DNA of 64,000 bases from Bacteroidia bacterium. Lineage in GTDB: Bacteria; Bacteroidota; Bacteroidia; NS11-12g; UBA955. The position numbers were made by a program, and so were the translations under genes. Shown one piece after another: positions 53,071-61,733 of the stretch. Position 1 is the first letter of the stretch. The number at the start of each line of letters is the position of its first letter. The notes below the pieces were generated by a model. The model had not been told where the DNA came from, searched no databases, and saw nothing but the letters and a program-made list of their open reading frames with translations. The DNA is taken from contig JAOASJ010000126.1 of the NCBI GenBank assembly GCA_030158725.1, positions 1-64,000 on the forward strand, given 5' to 3'.

Positions 53071-53078
53071 CAAATTTA
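53071..53078 (-). promoter_or_regulatory. -7 element for rpsA
   Basis: The reverse strand reads TAAATTTG(C), 26 nt before the TTG start, leaving room for the SD in the leader. Confidence 0.6.
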
Positions 53079-53121
53079 ATACAGAAGTTTCAATTTTCCT
53101 ACTTGTTTAAACCTTTCTTCC

Positions 53122-53457
53122 TTAAAATTTTTTTGCAATGAAAAAAACACTTAAAAAAAGTAAAATAAATCCCACAATATGGTTCCATTTTAATGGCTCC
53201 TTTAAAACAAATACCGCAAATACGATAAAGATAATAATAGTAATGGCTTCCTGAGTTATTTTTAATTGATAACCTGACATGCCCTCAAGTTTTCCTATTC
53301 TATTTGCTGGAATCATAAAGCTGTATTCAATAAATGCAATTAACCAACTAATAACAACAATTTTCCATAATGATACATTTTCGAATTTTAAATGCCCATA
53401 CCAGGCTATCGTCATGAAAATATTTGAAATTATGAGTAATATTATGGTCTTTAACAT
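53122..53457 (-). CDS. DMT-superfamily membrane protein (DUF486)
   Basis: A 111-residue protein with four membrane helices (about 3-20, 30-48, 70-88, 92-108), matching DUF486: NIFMTIAWYGHLKF, ISWLIAFIEYSFMIPANRIG, KITQEAITIIIFIVFAVFVLKE. It is related to small multidrug-resistance-like transporters, but the substrate is unknown. Its ATG overlaps the stop of the upstream lipoprotein gene as TAATG, so they are co-translated. Confidence 0.88.
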   Translation of the reverse strand: MLKTIILLIISNIFMTIAWYGHLKFENVSLWKIVVISWLIAFIEYSFMIPANRIGKLEGMSGYQLKITQEAITIIIFIVFAVFVLKEPLKWNHIVGFILLFLSVFFIAKKF

Positions 53458-53927
53458 TATTGTTTGGGTTTTAATTGTCGGTTTGAACGCAAAAAATGAA
53501 TATCACTTTTGATTGATGCAATCTCTAATTTTATCTCAATAGGGTATTCCGTGCTTTGTTCTAATTTTTCGTTTTGAAGCTCTATTTCTTCAAATATTTG
53601 GTCCAAATACTTGCGCTGTGATTCAATTGAATCGCTATACTTTTTCGTTGTCATTAAAAGATTGGTGTAAACATCTAAGACATTCTCGATACTTAAGTCC
53701 TTAATATCGTATTTTGGTTTCAATGGCTTCAACGCTATTTGATTCAGCGATATTTTGTCAAGCTCACTTAAGCCCTCATCGCTTGAATACATATTGGTAT
53801 CAATCGTAAATGAATCCTCTGCTATCATTTTTCTTATTTCATCTGATGGCCCATCAGTTGATTGCTTAGAACTCTGATTAGAAGTACAAGCTGATAAGAT
53901 GATTCCTATAATAATGTATAAGCGCAT
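53457..53927 (-). CDS. Hypothetical lipoprotein
   Basis: A 156-residue predicted lipoprotein: very short signal peptide MRLYIIIGIILSAC with Cys at 14. The mature part is acidic, Ser-rich at first, and helical after about residue 70 (IENVLDVYTNLLM, QRKYLDQIFEEIELQNEKLE), suggesting a coiled coil. No known domain recognised. Translationally coupled to the DUF486 gene. It lies downstream of a terminator, so it needs its own promoter, which I could not identify. Confidence 0.65.
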   Translation of the reverse strand: MRLYIIIGIILSACTSNQSSKQSTDGPSDEIRKMIAEDSFTIDTNMYSSDEGLSELDKISLNQIALKPLKPKYDIKDLSIENVLDVYTNLLMTTKKYSDSIESQRKYLDQIFEEIELQNEKLEQSTEYPIEIKLEIASIKSDIHFLRSNRQLKPKQ

Positions 53928-53942
53928 GGTTTTCTTTTATAT

Positions 53943-53974
53943 AAAAAAAGAGGCTGGGTTACCCCAACCTCTTT
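53943..53974 (-). terminator. Rho-independent terminator
   Basis: AAAGAGG/CCTCTTT outer stem with TGGG/CCCA inner pairing and a reverse-strand T-run, 19 nt after the stop of the 53993-54391 gene. Confidence 0.8.
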
Positions 53975-53992
53975 CGTCAAATATAGTTAGAA

Positions 53993-54391
53993 TTATTTAT
54001 TAGATTTCAATACTTGCTCAACAACTGGCATGCTGTCTTTTGCTGTTGAATCCATTGCTGCTGCTTCTAAAGCTGCTTTTTTGCTGTTTTCCATTCCTGA
54101 AAGGTAAGATTCGCCAATGCCTTCCCAAGTGCTTTGGATAGTGCCATAAGTGGTTCTTGTAGCTTCATCTAATTCAGTTTCATTGATGCCTTCTTTAGCC
54201 GTGTTAAAACCTTCTGAGTATCCAGCCCATGTAGCTGAATCAAAAGTGCTAGATGATGATACTAAGTTTTTTACAGAATCAACCCATTTACCTAAGTCAG
54301 CAACTTTCATTGCAGATTCAGATAGTTCCGGAGAATTGTTGCAAGCAGCAAAGAAAGCTGCGAAAACAGTAAGGATAAATAATTTTTTCAT
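53993..54391 (-). CDS. Small lipoprotein, hypothetical
   Basis: A 132-residue lipoprotein (MKKLFILTVFAAFFAAC, Cys 17). The mature part is helical, with two similar-looking helices (KVADLGKWVDSVKNLVS and GYSEGFNTAKEGIN) and an Ala/Ser/Lys-rich end. I do not recognise a characterised family. It has one of the best promoters in the window and its own terminator, so it is a monocistronic, probably well expressed envelope protein. Confidence 0.7.
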   Translation of the reverse strand: MKKLFILTVFAAFFAACNNSPELSESAMKVADLGKWVDSVKNLVSSSSTFDSATWAGYSEGFNTAKEGINETELDEATRTTYGTIQSTWEGIGESYLSGMENSKKAALEAAAMDSTAKDSMPVVEQVLKSNK

Positions 54392-54418
54392 TCTTTTTGT
54401 TTATTAATAAAATTTACG

Positions 54419-54449
54419 CAAATCTAATTTTAAAGTTAGATATTGCAAA
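54419..54449 (-). promoter_or_regulatory. -33/-7 promoter for the 54391 lipoprotein gene
   Basis: On the reverse strand: TTTG (54446-54449), a 19-nt spacer, TAGATTTG (54419-54426). The spacing is ideal. Confidence 0.75.
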
Positions 54450-54466
54450 ACATTTTTTAACCGAAA

Positions 54467-56569
54467 TTGAAACGCGATTTTCTTAGTACACCAATAGAAT
54501 ACCTCAAAGGGGTCGGTCCGCAAAAAGCAGAAGTTTTGCAAGCTGAAATCAATGTGTTTAGGTATGGTGATTTACTGCGTTTTTTCCCTTTTAGATATAT
54601 TGATAAATCGAAAATTACTTCCATTTCAGAATTAAATGAAGAATCTGCTGCCATTCAATTAAGGGGTAAATTGTCAAATATTCGTGTTATTGGTGCTGAC
54701 AGGGGGAAGCGTCTTGTTGCCAATCTAATTGACAAAACGGGTGTAATTGAATTGCTTTGGTTTAAAAACTACCAATACATCCTTAAGGTTTTAAAAGAAG
54801 ATGCTCACTATACCGTTTATGGTAAAGTAAACGCTTTTATGGGTAAATTAAGTATTGCCCACCCTGAGATAAAATTATACGATCCCAAAGACGATGAAAA
54901 AGGTTACCAAATGGAACCTGTTTATCCTTTGACCGAAAAGTTGAAATCGAGGTTTATGGATTCAAAGTATATTCTCAGTTTGGTGAAACAGATTCTTCAA
55001 AGTCCGGAATTTGAATGTCTTGACCATATTCCTGATTCTGTATTAAAGCCCCTGAATTTAATCAGTCGGAAGTCGGCCTTATACCACATGCATTTGCCTA
55101 GTTCCGAACAAGCGGCATTGGCTTCAGCGAGGCGAATAAAGTTTGAGGAAATGTTTACCCTTGCCATGCGTTCTGAAAAAATCAAAAGCAAAAGATGGCA
55201 AGAAATGAACGGTTTCAAAATGACCCAATCTGGTGTTTTGCTAAAAGAATTTTACCATAACCATTTATCGTTTGAATTAACCGATGCTCAAAAAAGGGTT
55301 ATAAAAGAAATTCGAACAGATATGAGAAGTGGGCATCAAATGAACCGTTTGCTTCAAGGGGATGTTGGAAGTGGAAAAACAATAGTTGCACTTTTTTGCA
55401 TGCTAATGTGTATTGACAACAATGCCCAAGCTTGTATGATGGCACCAACGGAAATATTGGCCACACAACATTATATAACACTCAAAGACCAAGTTCAAGG
55501 TTTGCCCATTAAAGTTGAATTGCTTACCGGTTCAACCAGTAAAAAGAAACGCAACTCTATACTCGAGGAACTGAAATCGGGCGACATACATATTTTAATT
55601 GGAACCCATGCATTAATTGAGAACGATGTTGAATTTCAAAAACTAGGCTTGGCCGTAATAGATGAACAGCACCGCTTCGGTGTGGCTCAAAGGGCAGAAC
55701 TTTGGAATAAATACAAAACCAAGCCCCATGTTTTAGTCATGACGGCAACACCTATTCCTAGAACCTTGGCCATGACCATTCATGGTGAATTAGAGGTTTC
55801 AGTAATTGACGAACTGCCTAAAAACCGTAAGCCAATTAGGACGGTTCAAAGGGAGGAGCGATACCGTTCAGAAGTTATGGAGTTCCTGAAATTGGAAATA
55901 CTAAAAGGCAGGCAAGCCTATATTGTATATCCTTTGATAGAGGAGTCAGGCAAGCTTAATTTAAATGACTTGATGAATGGCTACGATTTGGTTTGTAGTT
56001 TTTTCCCAATTCCTCAATATCAAATTAGTTTAATGCACGGCAAACTGAAGCCTGAAGTGAAAGCTTTAGAAATGCAAAGGTTTAAAGATGGCGTTACCCA
56101 AATTATGATTTCTACCACTGTAATCGAGGTGGGTGTTAACGTGCCCAATGCTTCGGTGATGGTAATAGAAGATTCTAATCGTTTTGGTCTATCGCAATTG
56201 CATCAATTGCGCGGTCGCGTAGGTAGGGGAGCGGAACAGAGTTATTGTATATTAATGACCAAAGAAGATTTAAATTATCCAGCCAAAAGGCGCATTCAGA
56301 CAATGTGTGCAACCAATAATGGTTTCGATATTTCTGAAGTCGATTTGGAGCTCAGAGGTCCTGGAGATGTTATGGGGACTAGGCAAAGCGGTTTGCCTGA
56401 ATTTAAACTATTAGATTTGGTAAAGGATACAGAGATAATTGATTTGGCAAAGCGGGCAGCTGCTTATATTATAAAAAACGATCCCACGCTCGAAAAGGCT
56501 GAGCATAGCTTATTGCTAGAGTATCTCTTGGCCCATCAAGACGACCATTTCTGGAGTAGGGTGAGTTAA
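54467..56569 (+). CDS. recG: ATP-dependent DNA helicase RecG
   Basis: A 700-residue branch-migration helicase acting on stalled forks and Holliday junctions. The N-terminal wedge OB domain (about 55-160) is followed by helicase motor 1 with Walker A GDVGSGKT (298-305) and DEQHRFGV. Motor 2 has motif VI QLRGRVGRG and the RecG-specific ELRGPGDVMGTRQSGLP. The start is TTG at 54467; the next Met is far inside. No obvious -7 element was found. Confidence 0.95.
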   Translation: MKRDFLSTPIEYLKGVGPQKAEVLQAEINVFRYGDLLRFFPFRYIDKSKITSISELNEESAAIQLRGKLSNIRVIGADRGKRLVANLIDKTGVIELLWFKNYQYILKVLKEDAHYTVYGKVNAFMGKLSIAHPEIKLYDPKDDEKGYQMEPVYPLTEKLKSRFMDSKYILSLVKQILQSPEFECLDHIPDSVLKPLNLISRKSALYHMHLPSSEQAALASARRIKFEEMFTLAMRSEKIKSKRWQEMNGFKMTQSGVLLKEFYHNHLSFELTDAQKRVIKEIRTDMRSGHQMNRLLQGDVGSGKTIVALFCMLMCIDNNAQACMMAPTEILATQHYITLKDQVQGLPIKVELLTGSTSKKKRNSILEELKSGDIHILIGTHALIENDVEFQKLGLAVIDEQHRFGVAQRAELWNKYKTKPHVLVMTATPIPRTLAMTIHGELEVSVIDELPKNRKPIRTVQREERYRSEVMEFLKLEILKGRQAYIVYPLIEESGKLNLNDLMNGYDLVCSFFPIPQYQISLMHGKLKPEVKALEMQRFKDGVTQIMISTTVIEVGVNVPNASVMVIEDSNRFGLSQLHQLRGRVGRGAEQSYCILMTKEDLNYPAKRRIQTMCATNNGFDISEVDLELRGPGDVMGTRQSGLPEFKLLDLVKDTEIIDLAKRAAAYIIKNDPTLEKAEHSLLLEYLLAHQDDHFWSRVS

Positions 56570-56610
56570 GATAAAATGAATTTTATATTTTTCTCTCTCA
56601 GTTTTATTCT

Positions 56611-56619
56611 TATCTTTGC
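56611..56619 (+). promoter_or_regulatory. -7 element for nusB
   Basis: TATCTTTGC, 20 nt before the ATG at 56640. It overlaps a spurious in-frame TTG at 56616, so the shorter start is preferred. Confidence 0.6.
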
Positions 56620-56639
56620 GGCCCCAATTACGTTCATAC

Positions 56640-57584
56640 ATGTTATCGCGCAGGAATATCCGCATTAAAGTTCTTCAACAATTATATGCTTTTCAGCAAC
56701 AAGACGCTAAGTCTGTTCCTGTGTTTCAAAAAGCATTAGAAAATCAGTTTACAGATTTTTACAAATTTTACTATTTTAGTTTACAATTTCTTATCGATTT
56801 TAACACTTTCATGGAAAGTGAAAAGGAGTTAGAGTTGGAAAAATACTTCCCAAATAAAACGCATATCAGAAATGCAGACGTTTTAAAAAGGGTTGAATTC
56901 TTTAAAACATTATCAGAGAGCACAAATTTCCAAGAAGTTTGTGGCAAATTGCCTTACGATTGGAGAAGACATGGTGACATGTTTAACCGCATATTTATTG
57001 ACATCGTTCAATACGATTTCTTTATTGATTTTTGTGTGTTTGACGAACCAAGTCCAGAAGTTCAAAAGGAGTTTTTAATCAACTTATATGAGTTTTTATT
57101 CAACGAATTGGAGTTGTTCGATCAATCAATGGAAGATGAGTATATTTATTGGGAAGATGATTCTGCTGATATTTTAAAATCTGTGGTCAACACCATTGAT
57201 ACATATTACACCAAGAATAAGCTTAAAATTGAAATCATCAACGACAAGCAAAGAGAAGATATTCAATTTGGTGTTTCATTGTTTCAAAATTGTATTGTAA
57301 ACAAAGAATCTCTTGATGAAATTATCCATCAAAACACATCTAACTGGGATGCAGAGCGCTTAACAGTTAATGATATCATTATGCTTAGAATGGCATTGTC
57401 TGAGTTTTTATATTTTGAGACCATTCCACCAAAAGTAAGCATCAATGAATACTTGGATATCGCCAAATCATATTCTACACCTAAGAGTCATTTGTTCTTA
57501 AATGGCGTATTAGATAAAATAAGAATCACTCTTACTCAAAGTGGTAAATTAAATAAAACGGGTAGGGGATTGAAAAACGAATAA
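56640..57584 (+). CDS. nusB: Transcription antitermination factor NusB
   Basis: A 314-residue protein, twice the length of E. coli NusB, as usual in Bacteroidota. It starts LSRRNIRIKVLQQLYAFQQ and carries the typical NusB helices near the end: NWDAERLTVNDIIMLRMALSEFLYF and SINEYLDIAKSYSTPKSHLFLNGVLDKI. The middle is a lineage-specific helical insert. With NusE (S10) it binds boxA RNA in rRNA antitermination. A promoter between this gene and the DUF1573 gene suggests separate units. Confidence 0.93.
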   Translation: MLSRRNIRIKVLQQLYAFQQQDAKSVPVFQKALENQFTDFYKFYYFSLQFLIDFNTFMESEKELELEKYFPNKTHIRNADVLKRVEFFKTLSESTNFQEVCGKLPYDWRRHGDMFNRIFIDIVQYDFFIDFCVFDEPSPEVQKEFLINLYEFLFNELELFDQSMEDEYIYWEDDSADILKSVVNTIDTYYTKNKLKIEIINDKQREDIQFGVSLFQNCIVNKESLDEIIHQNTSNWDAERLTVNDIIMLRMALSEFLYFETIPPKVSINEYLDIAKSYSTPKSHLFLNGVLDKIRITLTQSGKLNKTGRGLKNE

Positions 57585-57591
57585 TTCGATT

Positions 57592-57600
57592 TATTTTTGC
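57592..57600 (+). promoter_or_regulatory. -7 element for the DUF1573-yajC-coaE unit
   Basis: TATTTTTGC, 22 nt before the ATG at 57623. Confidence 0.6.
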
Positions 57601-57622
57601 CTCAACAATCAATATTTAATAT

Positions 57623-58111
57623 ATGAAACAAATTAGCTTTTGTGTTTTAGCCTTTTTATTTTTGGCTTCTTGCAATACCAAATCAGGTAGCAATGAAAAT
57701 TCAAACTCAACAACTGAGAATAGCACTGAAATTTCAAACGAGCAAATCAACAATCCTGCTACAGCGAGCAATCCTACAGCTACTCCAACAGAATTTGCTA
57801 TTATGAGTTTTAAAAACACTGAACACAATTTCGGAGATATTTTAGAAAATCAAAAAGTTGAAACAACATATGAATTTACCAATACCGGTAAAGTTGATTT
57901 GTTGATTAACGATTGCCGAGCTTCTTGTGGTTGCACTGTTCCTAATTGGCCAAAAACACCAATCAAACCAGGTGCTTCTGGTGTCATTAAAGTTGTATTT
58001 GACAGTGCAGGTAAATCTGGTGAGAACAATAAAATAGTTACCGTATTGGCTAACATTAAAGAAGGTTCAATTGAACTTAAATTTAAAGCATCTGTACGTT
58101 CACTTAAATAA
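57623..58111 (+). CDS. DUF1573 lipoprotein
   Basis: A 162-residue lipoprotein (CVLAFLFLASC, Cys 17). An Asn/Ser/Thr-rich linker leads to one DUF1573 domain (about 60-162), an Ig-like beta sandwich: FKNTEHNFGDILENQKVETTYEFTN has the family's HxFG pattern, followed by ASCGCTVPNWP and KPGASGVIKVVF. Such proteins are common periplasmic Bacteroidota proteins of unknown role. It leads an operon with yajC (10-nt gap) and coaE. Confidence 0.88.
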   Translation: MKQISFCVLAFLFLASCNTKSGSNENSNSTTENSTEISNEQINNPATASNPTATPTEFAIMSFKNTEHNFGDILENQKVETTYEFTNTGKVDLLINDCRASCGCTVPNWPKTPIKPGASGVIKVVFDSAGKSGENNKIVTVLANIKEGSIELKFKASVRSLK

Positions 58112-58121
58112 TTAAACAAAC

Positions 58122-58451
58122 ATGGACAATTCAATTATAATTTTACAAGCTCCTGCTTCAGGAGGTTCAAGCAGCTTCATGATCATGATGGGCTTGATGT
58201 TGGTGGTGATGTATTTTTTTATGATCAGACCTCAACAAAAGAAAATGAAAGCTCAAAAGAAATTCATTGACGAAATGAAAAAAGGTGATTTAGTTGTTAC
58301 CACTGGTGGTATTCACGGTAAAGTAGTTTCTCTAGATGAAGGTTCTACGCTTGTGATTGATTCTGAAGGTACAAGATTGAAAATTGAAAAATCTTCAATT
58401 TCATCTGATTTAAGCGCACCTTTGAACGCAGTAGCAACAGCAAAAGCATAA
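58122..58451 (+). CDS. yajC: Preprotein translocase subunit YajC
   Basis: A 109-residue membrane protein of the SecDF-YajC complex. One membrane segment (about 19-36, FMIMMGLMLVVMYFFMI) is followed at once by the hallmark RPQQKKMKAQKKF and the cytoplasmic domain GDLVVTTGGIHGKVVSLDEG. Position between a DUF1573 gene and coaE is familiar in this phylum. Confidence 0.95.
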   Translation: MDNSIIILQAPASGGSSSFMIMMGLMLVVMYFFMIRPQQKKMKAQKKFIDEMKKGDLVVTTGGIHGKVVSLDEGSTLVIDSEGTRLKIEKSSISSDLSAPLNAVATAKA

Positions 58452-58455
58452 TTCT

Positions 58456-59040
58456 ATGCTCAGGGTTGGTATAACTGGAGGTATTGGAAGCGGAAAAACA
58501 ACAGTTTGTTCAATATTTGAAAGACTTGGAGTTCCTGTTTATTACGCCGATTCAAGAGCCAAAGAATTAGTTAATACCAATTCAGAATTACAAAACAAAA
58601 TTACAAATGCCTTCGGGCAAAACTCTTTTATAGAAGGCGCGTATAATCGCGCCTTCATTGCTTCTATCGTTTTTTCTGATAAGGAAAAACTTGAATTGTT
58701 AAATTCAATTATCCATCCCTTTGTCTTAAATGATTGGGAAGTTTTTTGTCATGAACATGCACATTGCTCTTATGTAATTAAGGAGGCTGCTATTATGCTT
58801 GAAACAGATAGCAAAAACTCAATCGACCATATTGTTCTTGTTCATTCGCCATTGGAAACAAGAATTCAAAGAATTCAAAAAAGAGATAAGGTCTCTGAAG
58901 CTGAAATCAAAGCTAGAATTGAATCTCAGATGTCTGAAGATGATAAAATGAAATTGGCAGATTCAGTGATTTATAACGACCAAGAACATTCATTAATTGA
59001 ACAGGTTCTGGCTTTGCATCAAAAATTCAACTTACTTTAA
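58456..59040 (+). CDS. coaE: Dephospho-CoA kinase
   Basis: A 194-residue P-loop kinase for the last step of CoA synthesis. It has GITGGIGSGKTT (5-16), the acidic DxxR-type YYADSRAKELV, the HPFVLNDW segment, and the lid region with QRIQKRDKVSEAEIKARIESQMS. It begins 4 nt after yajC and its end overlaps the convergent pdxJ gene by 9 nt. Confidence 0.95.
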   Translation: MLRVGITGGIGSGKTTVCSIFERLGVPVYYADSRAKELVNTNSELQNKITNAFGQNSFIEGAYNRAFIASIVFSDKEKLELLNSIIHPFVLNDWEVFCHEHAHCSYVIKEAAIMLETDSKNSIDHIVLVHSPLETRIQRIQKRDKVSEAEIKARIESQMSEDDKMKLADSVIYNDQEHSLIEQVLALHQKFNLL

Positions 59041-59760
59041 TTGATTCAAATACATTTTAATTGTATTTGACATGCCGTATTCCAAGGCATCACAAATTAG
59101 TGCATGTCCAATGCTAACTTCTAATAAACCAGGGATATTTTGAGCAAAGTATTTTAAATTAAATAAGTCTAAATCGTGTCCAGCATTTATGCCTAGGCCA
59201 TATTCTAAAGCTTTTTCAGCTGTTTCTCTATAAGGCTTGATAGCAGCTTCTTTATTGCTTGGGAAATTTACTGCATAGTATTCAGTGTATAATTCTATTC
59301 TATCAGTGCCAGTGTTTGATGCTGATTCAATAAGTGAAGGGTCTGGATTTAAAAATATACTGCTTCTAATGCCTGCGGCTTTAAATTTTGCAATAGTTTC
59401 TTTTAAAAAGTCTAAATGTTTAACCGTGTCCCAACCTGCATTACTAGTCAACACATCTGGTGGATCTGGTACCAATGTTACTTGATGTGGTTTAACTTCT
59501 AAAACCATTTTAATAAAGTCTTCGCTGGGATAACCTTCAATGTTGTATTCGGTTTTAACCGTGTTTTTAAGGGCATATACATCGTCAAAACGGATATGCC
59601 TCTGATCCGGTCGCGGATGGATAGTTATGCCTTCAGCGCCATAAGATTCAATTTTCTCAGCGAATTTAATGATATCAGGATTGTTACCCCCTCTAGCATT
59701 CCTAATGGTTGCTAATTTATTGATGTTAACACTTAATTTGGTCTTATTTATAATTTCCAT
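59032..59760 (-). CDS. pdxJ: Pyridoxine 5'-phosphate synthase
   Basis: A 242-residue TIM-barrel enzyme making pyridoxine 5'-phosphate from DXP and 3-amino-1-phosphohydroxyacetone: KLSVNINKLATIRNARGG, GITIHPRPDQRHI (active-site His and phosphate site), QVTLVPDPP, GINAGHDL and ISIGHAL-type end (VSIGHALICDALEYG). With PdxH (16925-17569) it shows the DXP-dependent B6 route. Its start overlaps the HhH beta-barrel gene by 13 nt, so it may depend on that gene for translation. Confidence 0.95.
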   Translation of the reverse strand: MEIINKTKLSVNINKLATIRNARGGNNPDIIKFAEKIESYGAEGITIHPRPDQRHIRFDDVYALKNTVKTEYNIEGYPSEDFIKMVLEVKPHQVTLVPDPPDVLTSNAGWDTVKHLDFLKETIAKFKAAGIRSSIFLNPDPSLIESASNTGTDRIELYTEYYAVNFPSNKEAAIKPYRETAEKALEYGLGINAGHDLDLFNLKYFAQNIPGLLEVSIGHALICDALEYGMSNTIKMYLNQLK

Positions 59761-61733
59761 TGTAGTTGAAAAGTTAAGTCGCTTGTATGGGGTTGGTCTA
59801 TGTAATTTAATCCTGTTCCATTGCTTCCAACACCTGCAAATGAGCTGCGTGCAAATCTAAACCAAATTTGCAGATCTTTTTGTATTTGGTGCTTAATTAA
59901 TATGTAGGTTCTGCTTCCTTTTCCTATATATGCTGGAATATTAAAAGTACCCGGTACATCATTTTCATAAGCGAAGGTTCTTGTATTGTAATCGTCGGAG
60001 CTGAAATTGCTGTATCGAAAGCTTATGTTGGTCTTTGTATTGAGCATGAATTGAACGTCTTGGTAAATCAAACTCCCATTACTTGGACTGCGGTTTTCAA
60101 TTTGATAGTTTACAATTTCAATTCGATTTCTGAGTTTTATTTTATCAAATTTGGTCTCACTATGCAAACGAAATACTGTTTTTTGATGTCTTTCTAGGCT
60201 GTGGATATTGTCATACGAATCTTCATTCTGTTGATGCTCTGTATGTTTTAGTCTTAAGTAGATTGAAAATGCTTGTTTGGTTTTATAAGCAATTTCTAAC
60301 ATCTGTTCTGTTTGATAACTTTTCGCATCAACTCTGAATTTGGGTTTATCAAACTGACATAAATCGTTGTATAAACTCAAGGTAAATTTACCAGGTAACT
60401 GCGTGCTTAAGCCCAAATAAAATCCCTTTTCATTGCTATTGGTGCTAGAGCTTCCAAAGCCATTACTTAATCGTGTGTCATCGGCAACTGTATAATAACG
60501 GGTTAGTATACTTAAGTCTGACTTTTTTCCTAATGTTCTTAATAAGCCACATACCAATGACTTTCCGCTTTTTATTGGTAGTGAGAGTTCTCCAAAGATT
60601 AAATTGTTTTTGATGTGAAATTTCCAATCCAAACCCATTCTAATTTTGGAACTATTAATCATTTCAGTTTCTATTGCAGCGTATTTTGTTTTGGTAAAAG
60701 GATTTAATTTAATGCTGTTGTATATTAAACTTGAACCTATTTCCATTTTTTTAAATTTAAATAAAGTATGGCATCCACTTAAGTATTGATACAATTGATG
60801 TCTGCTTTTTTGTTCTTCACTATTTCTGTAATAACCGGTATTTAATATGCTTCCAATTGTGGTTTCGTTGCTGTCGTTTTTTATCTTGGTATCCAATTGT
60901 CGTATGCCAGTAAAGAGTATGGCTTCAACATTTGAACCAATGTTTTTTCGTATTGATAGCCCTCTTAAAAAACCTGTTTCATTGAATGATTTGTATGGTT
61001 TACATCCAATATTATTTTTCATTATTTGCATAACTAAGGCCGAAGTTCCGCTGGATATTCCAGTACCTAAACTGAGTCCTTGCGCAAAATTTATTTGTTG
61101 GTCGCCGATTAAAATACTCTGAATTTTATTCTTTGGCTTGATTAAAACATAAGCCGATTGAAACAACATTTTTTCGGGTTCACCTGCATCTTTTTCAATA
61201 TGTAATCCGTAATCTAAATTGATGGATTCTGATTGGTATAAGAATCCGATTTTAGAACGGTTTCCTGCAAATTTATTTGAGTCGTTGGAGCTGAAACCCA
61301 AAGATTTTTCCAATCTGTAGCTATATTTCAAACGCAATAACTCTTGGTGTTTTTGTTTGAGAATGGTTTGAAAGGAGAAGTCATTGACATCAAACACCGA
61401 TAGAATACGATTAATCTCAATGGAATCGAGTCCTTCAATGGTTTGTAATTCGTATTTAGATTTAATTGGACCATATGTTTTTTGATGTTCTAAAATGTGT
61501 TCCACTTGCCCATATGCAAGTAGATTTAATGAATGAAAATTAAGTTGGCTAATTTTGTTAAGGTTTAATTTTTTGTTCATCCATTGCTTATTGTCCAGTT
61601 CAGAATAGTCAATTTCGTTGTCGGAAATTAAATTACTAGATTCTATAAGTTTTTCGAATTCTGAATTGTCAGAATCTTGGGCCCGAATTTGGCCACAGAA
61701 AAGAATTATGAAAAGACTAAGACTTAATTTCAT
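59748..61733 (-). CDS. Outer-membrane beta-barrel-like protein with N-terminal helix-hairpin-helix region
   Basis: A 661-residue exported protein (signal peptide LSLSLFIILFCGQIRA). Residues about 45-120 look like tandem helix-hairpin-helix units of the ComEA type (LNLNKISQLNFHSLNLLAYGQVEHI, SKYELQTIEGLDSIEINRILS). The remaining 540 residues alternate polar and aromatic residues in strand-length blocks (LNLDYG-type, KFTLSLYNDLCQF, DLTFQLQWKL at the end), as in a large beta barrel. A family of this layout exists in the phylum, usually labelled only as helix-hairpin-helix domain protein. A role in handling DNA at the outer membrane is tempting but unproven. It overlaps its neighbours by 17 and 13 nt. 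Confidence 0.72.
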   Translation of the reverse strand: MKLSLSLFIILFCGQIRAQDSDNSEFEKLIESSNLISDNEIDYSELDNKQWMNKKLNLNKISQLNFHSLNLLAYGQVEHILEHQKTYGPIKSKYELQTIEGLDSIEINRILSVFDVNDFSFQTILKQKHQELLRLKYSYRLEKSLGFSSNDSNKFAGNRSKIGFLYQSESINLDYGLHIEKDAGEPEKMLFQSAYVLIKPKNKIQSILIGDQQINFAQGLSLGTGISSGTSALVMQIMKNNIGCKPYKSFNETGFLRGLSIRKNIGSNVEAILFTGIRQLDTKIKNDSNETTIGSILNTGYYRNSEEQKSRHQLYQYLSGCHTLFKFKKMEIGSSLIYNSIKLNPFTKTKYAAIETEMINSSKIRMGLDWKFHIKNNLIFGELSLPIKSGKSLVCGLLRTLGKKSDLSILTRYYTVADDTRLSNGFGSSSTNSNEKGFYLGLSTQLPGKFTLSLYNDLCQFDKPKFRVDAKSYQTEQMLEIAYKTKQAFSIYLRLKHTEHQQNEDSYDNIHSLERHQKTVFRLHSETKFDKIKLRNRIEIVNYQIENRSPSNGSLIYQDVQFMLNTKTNISFRYSNFSSDDYNTRTFAYENDVPGTFNIPAYIGKGSRTYILIKHQIQKDLQIWFRFARSSFAGVGSNGTGLNYIDQPHTSDLTFQLQWKL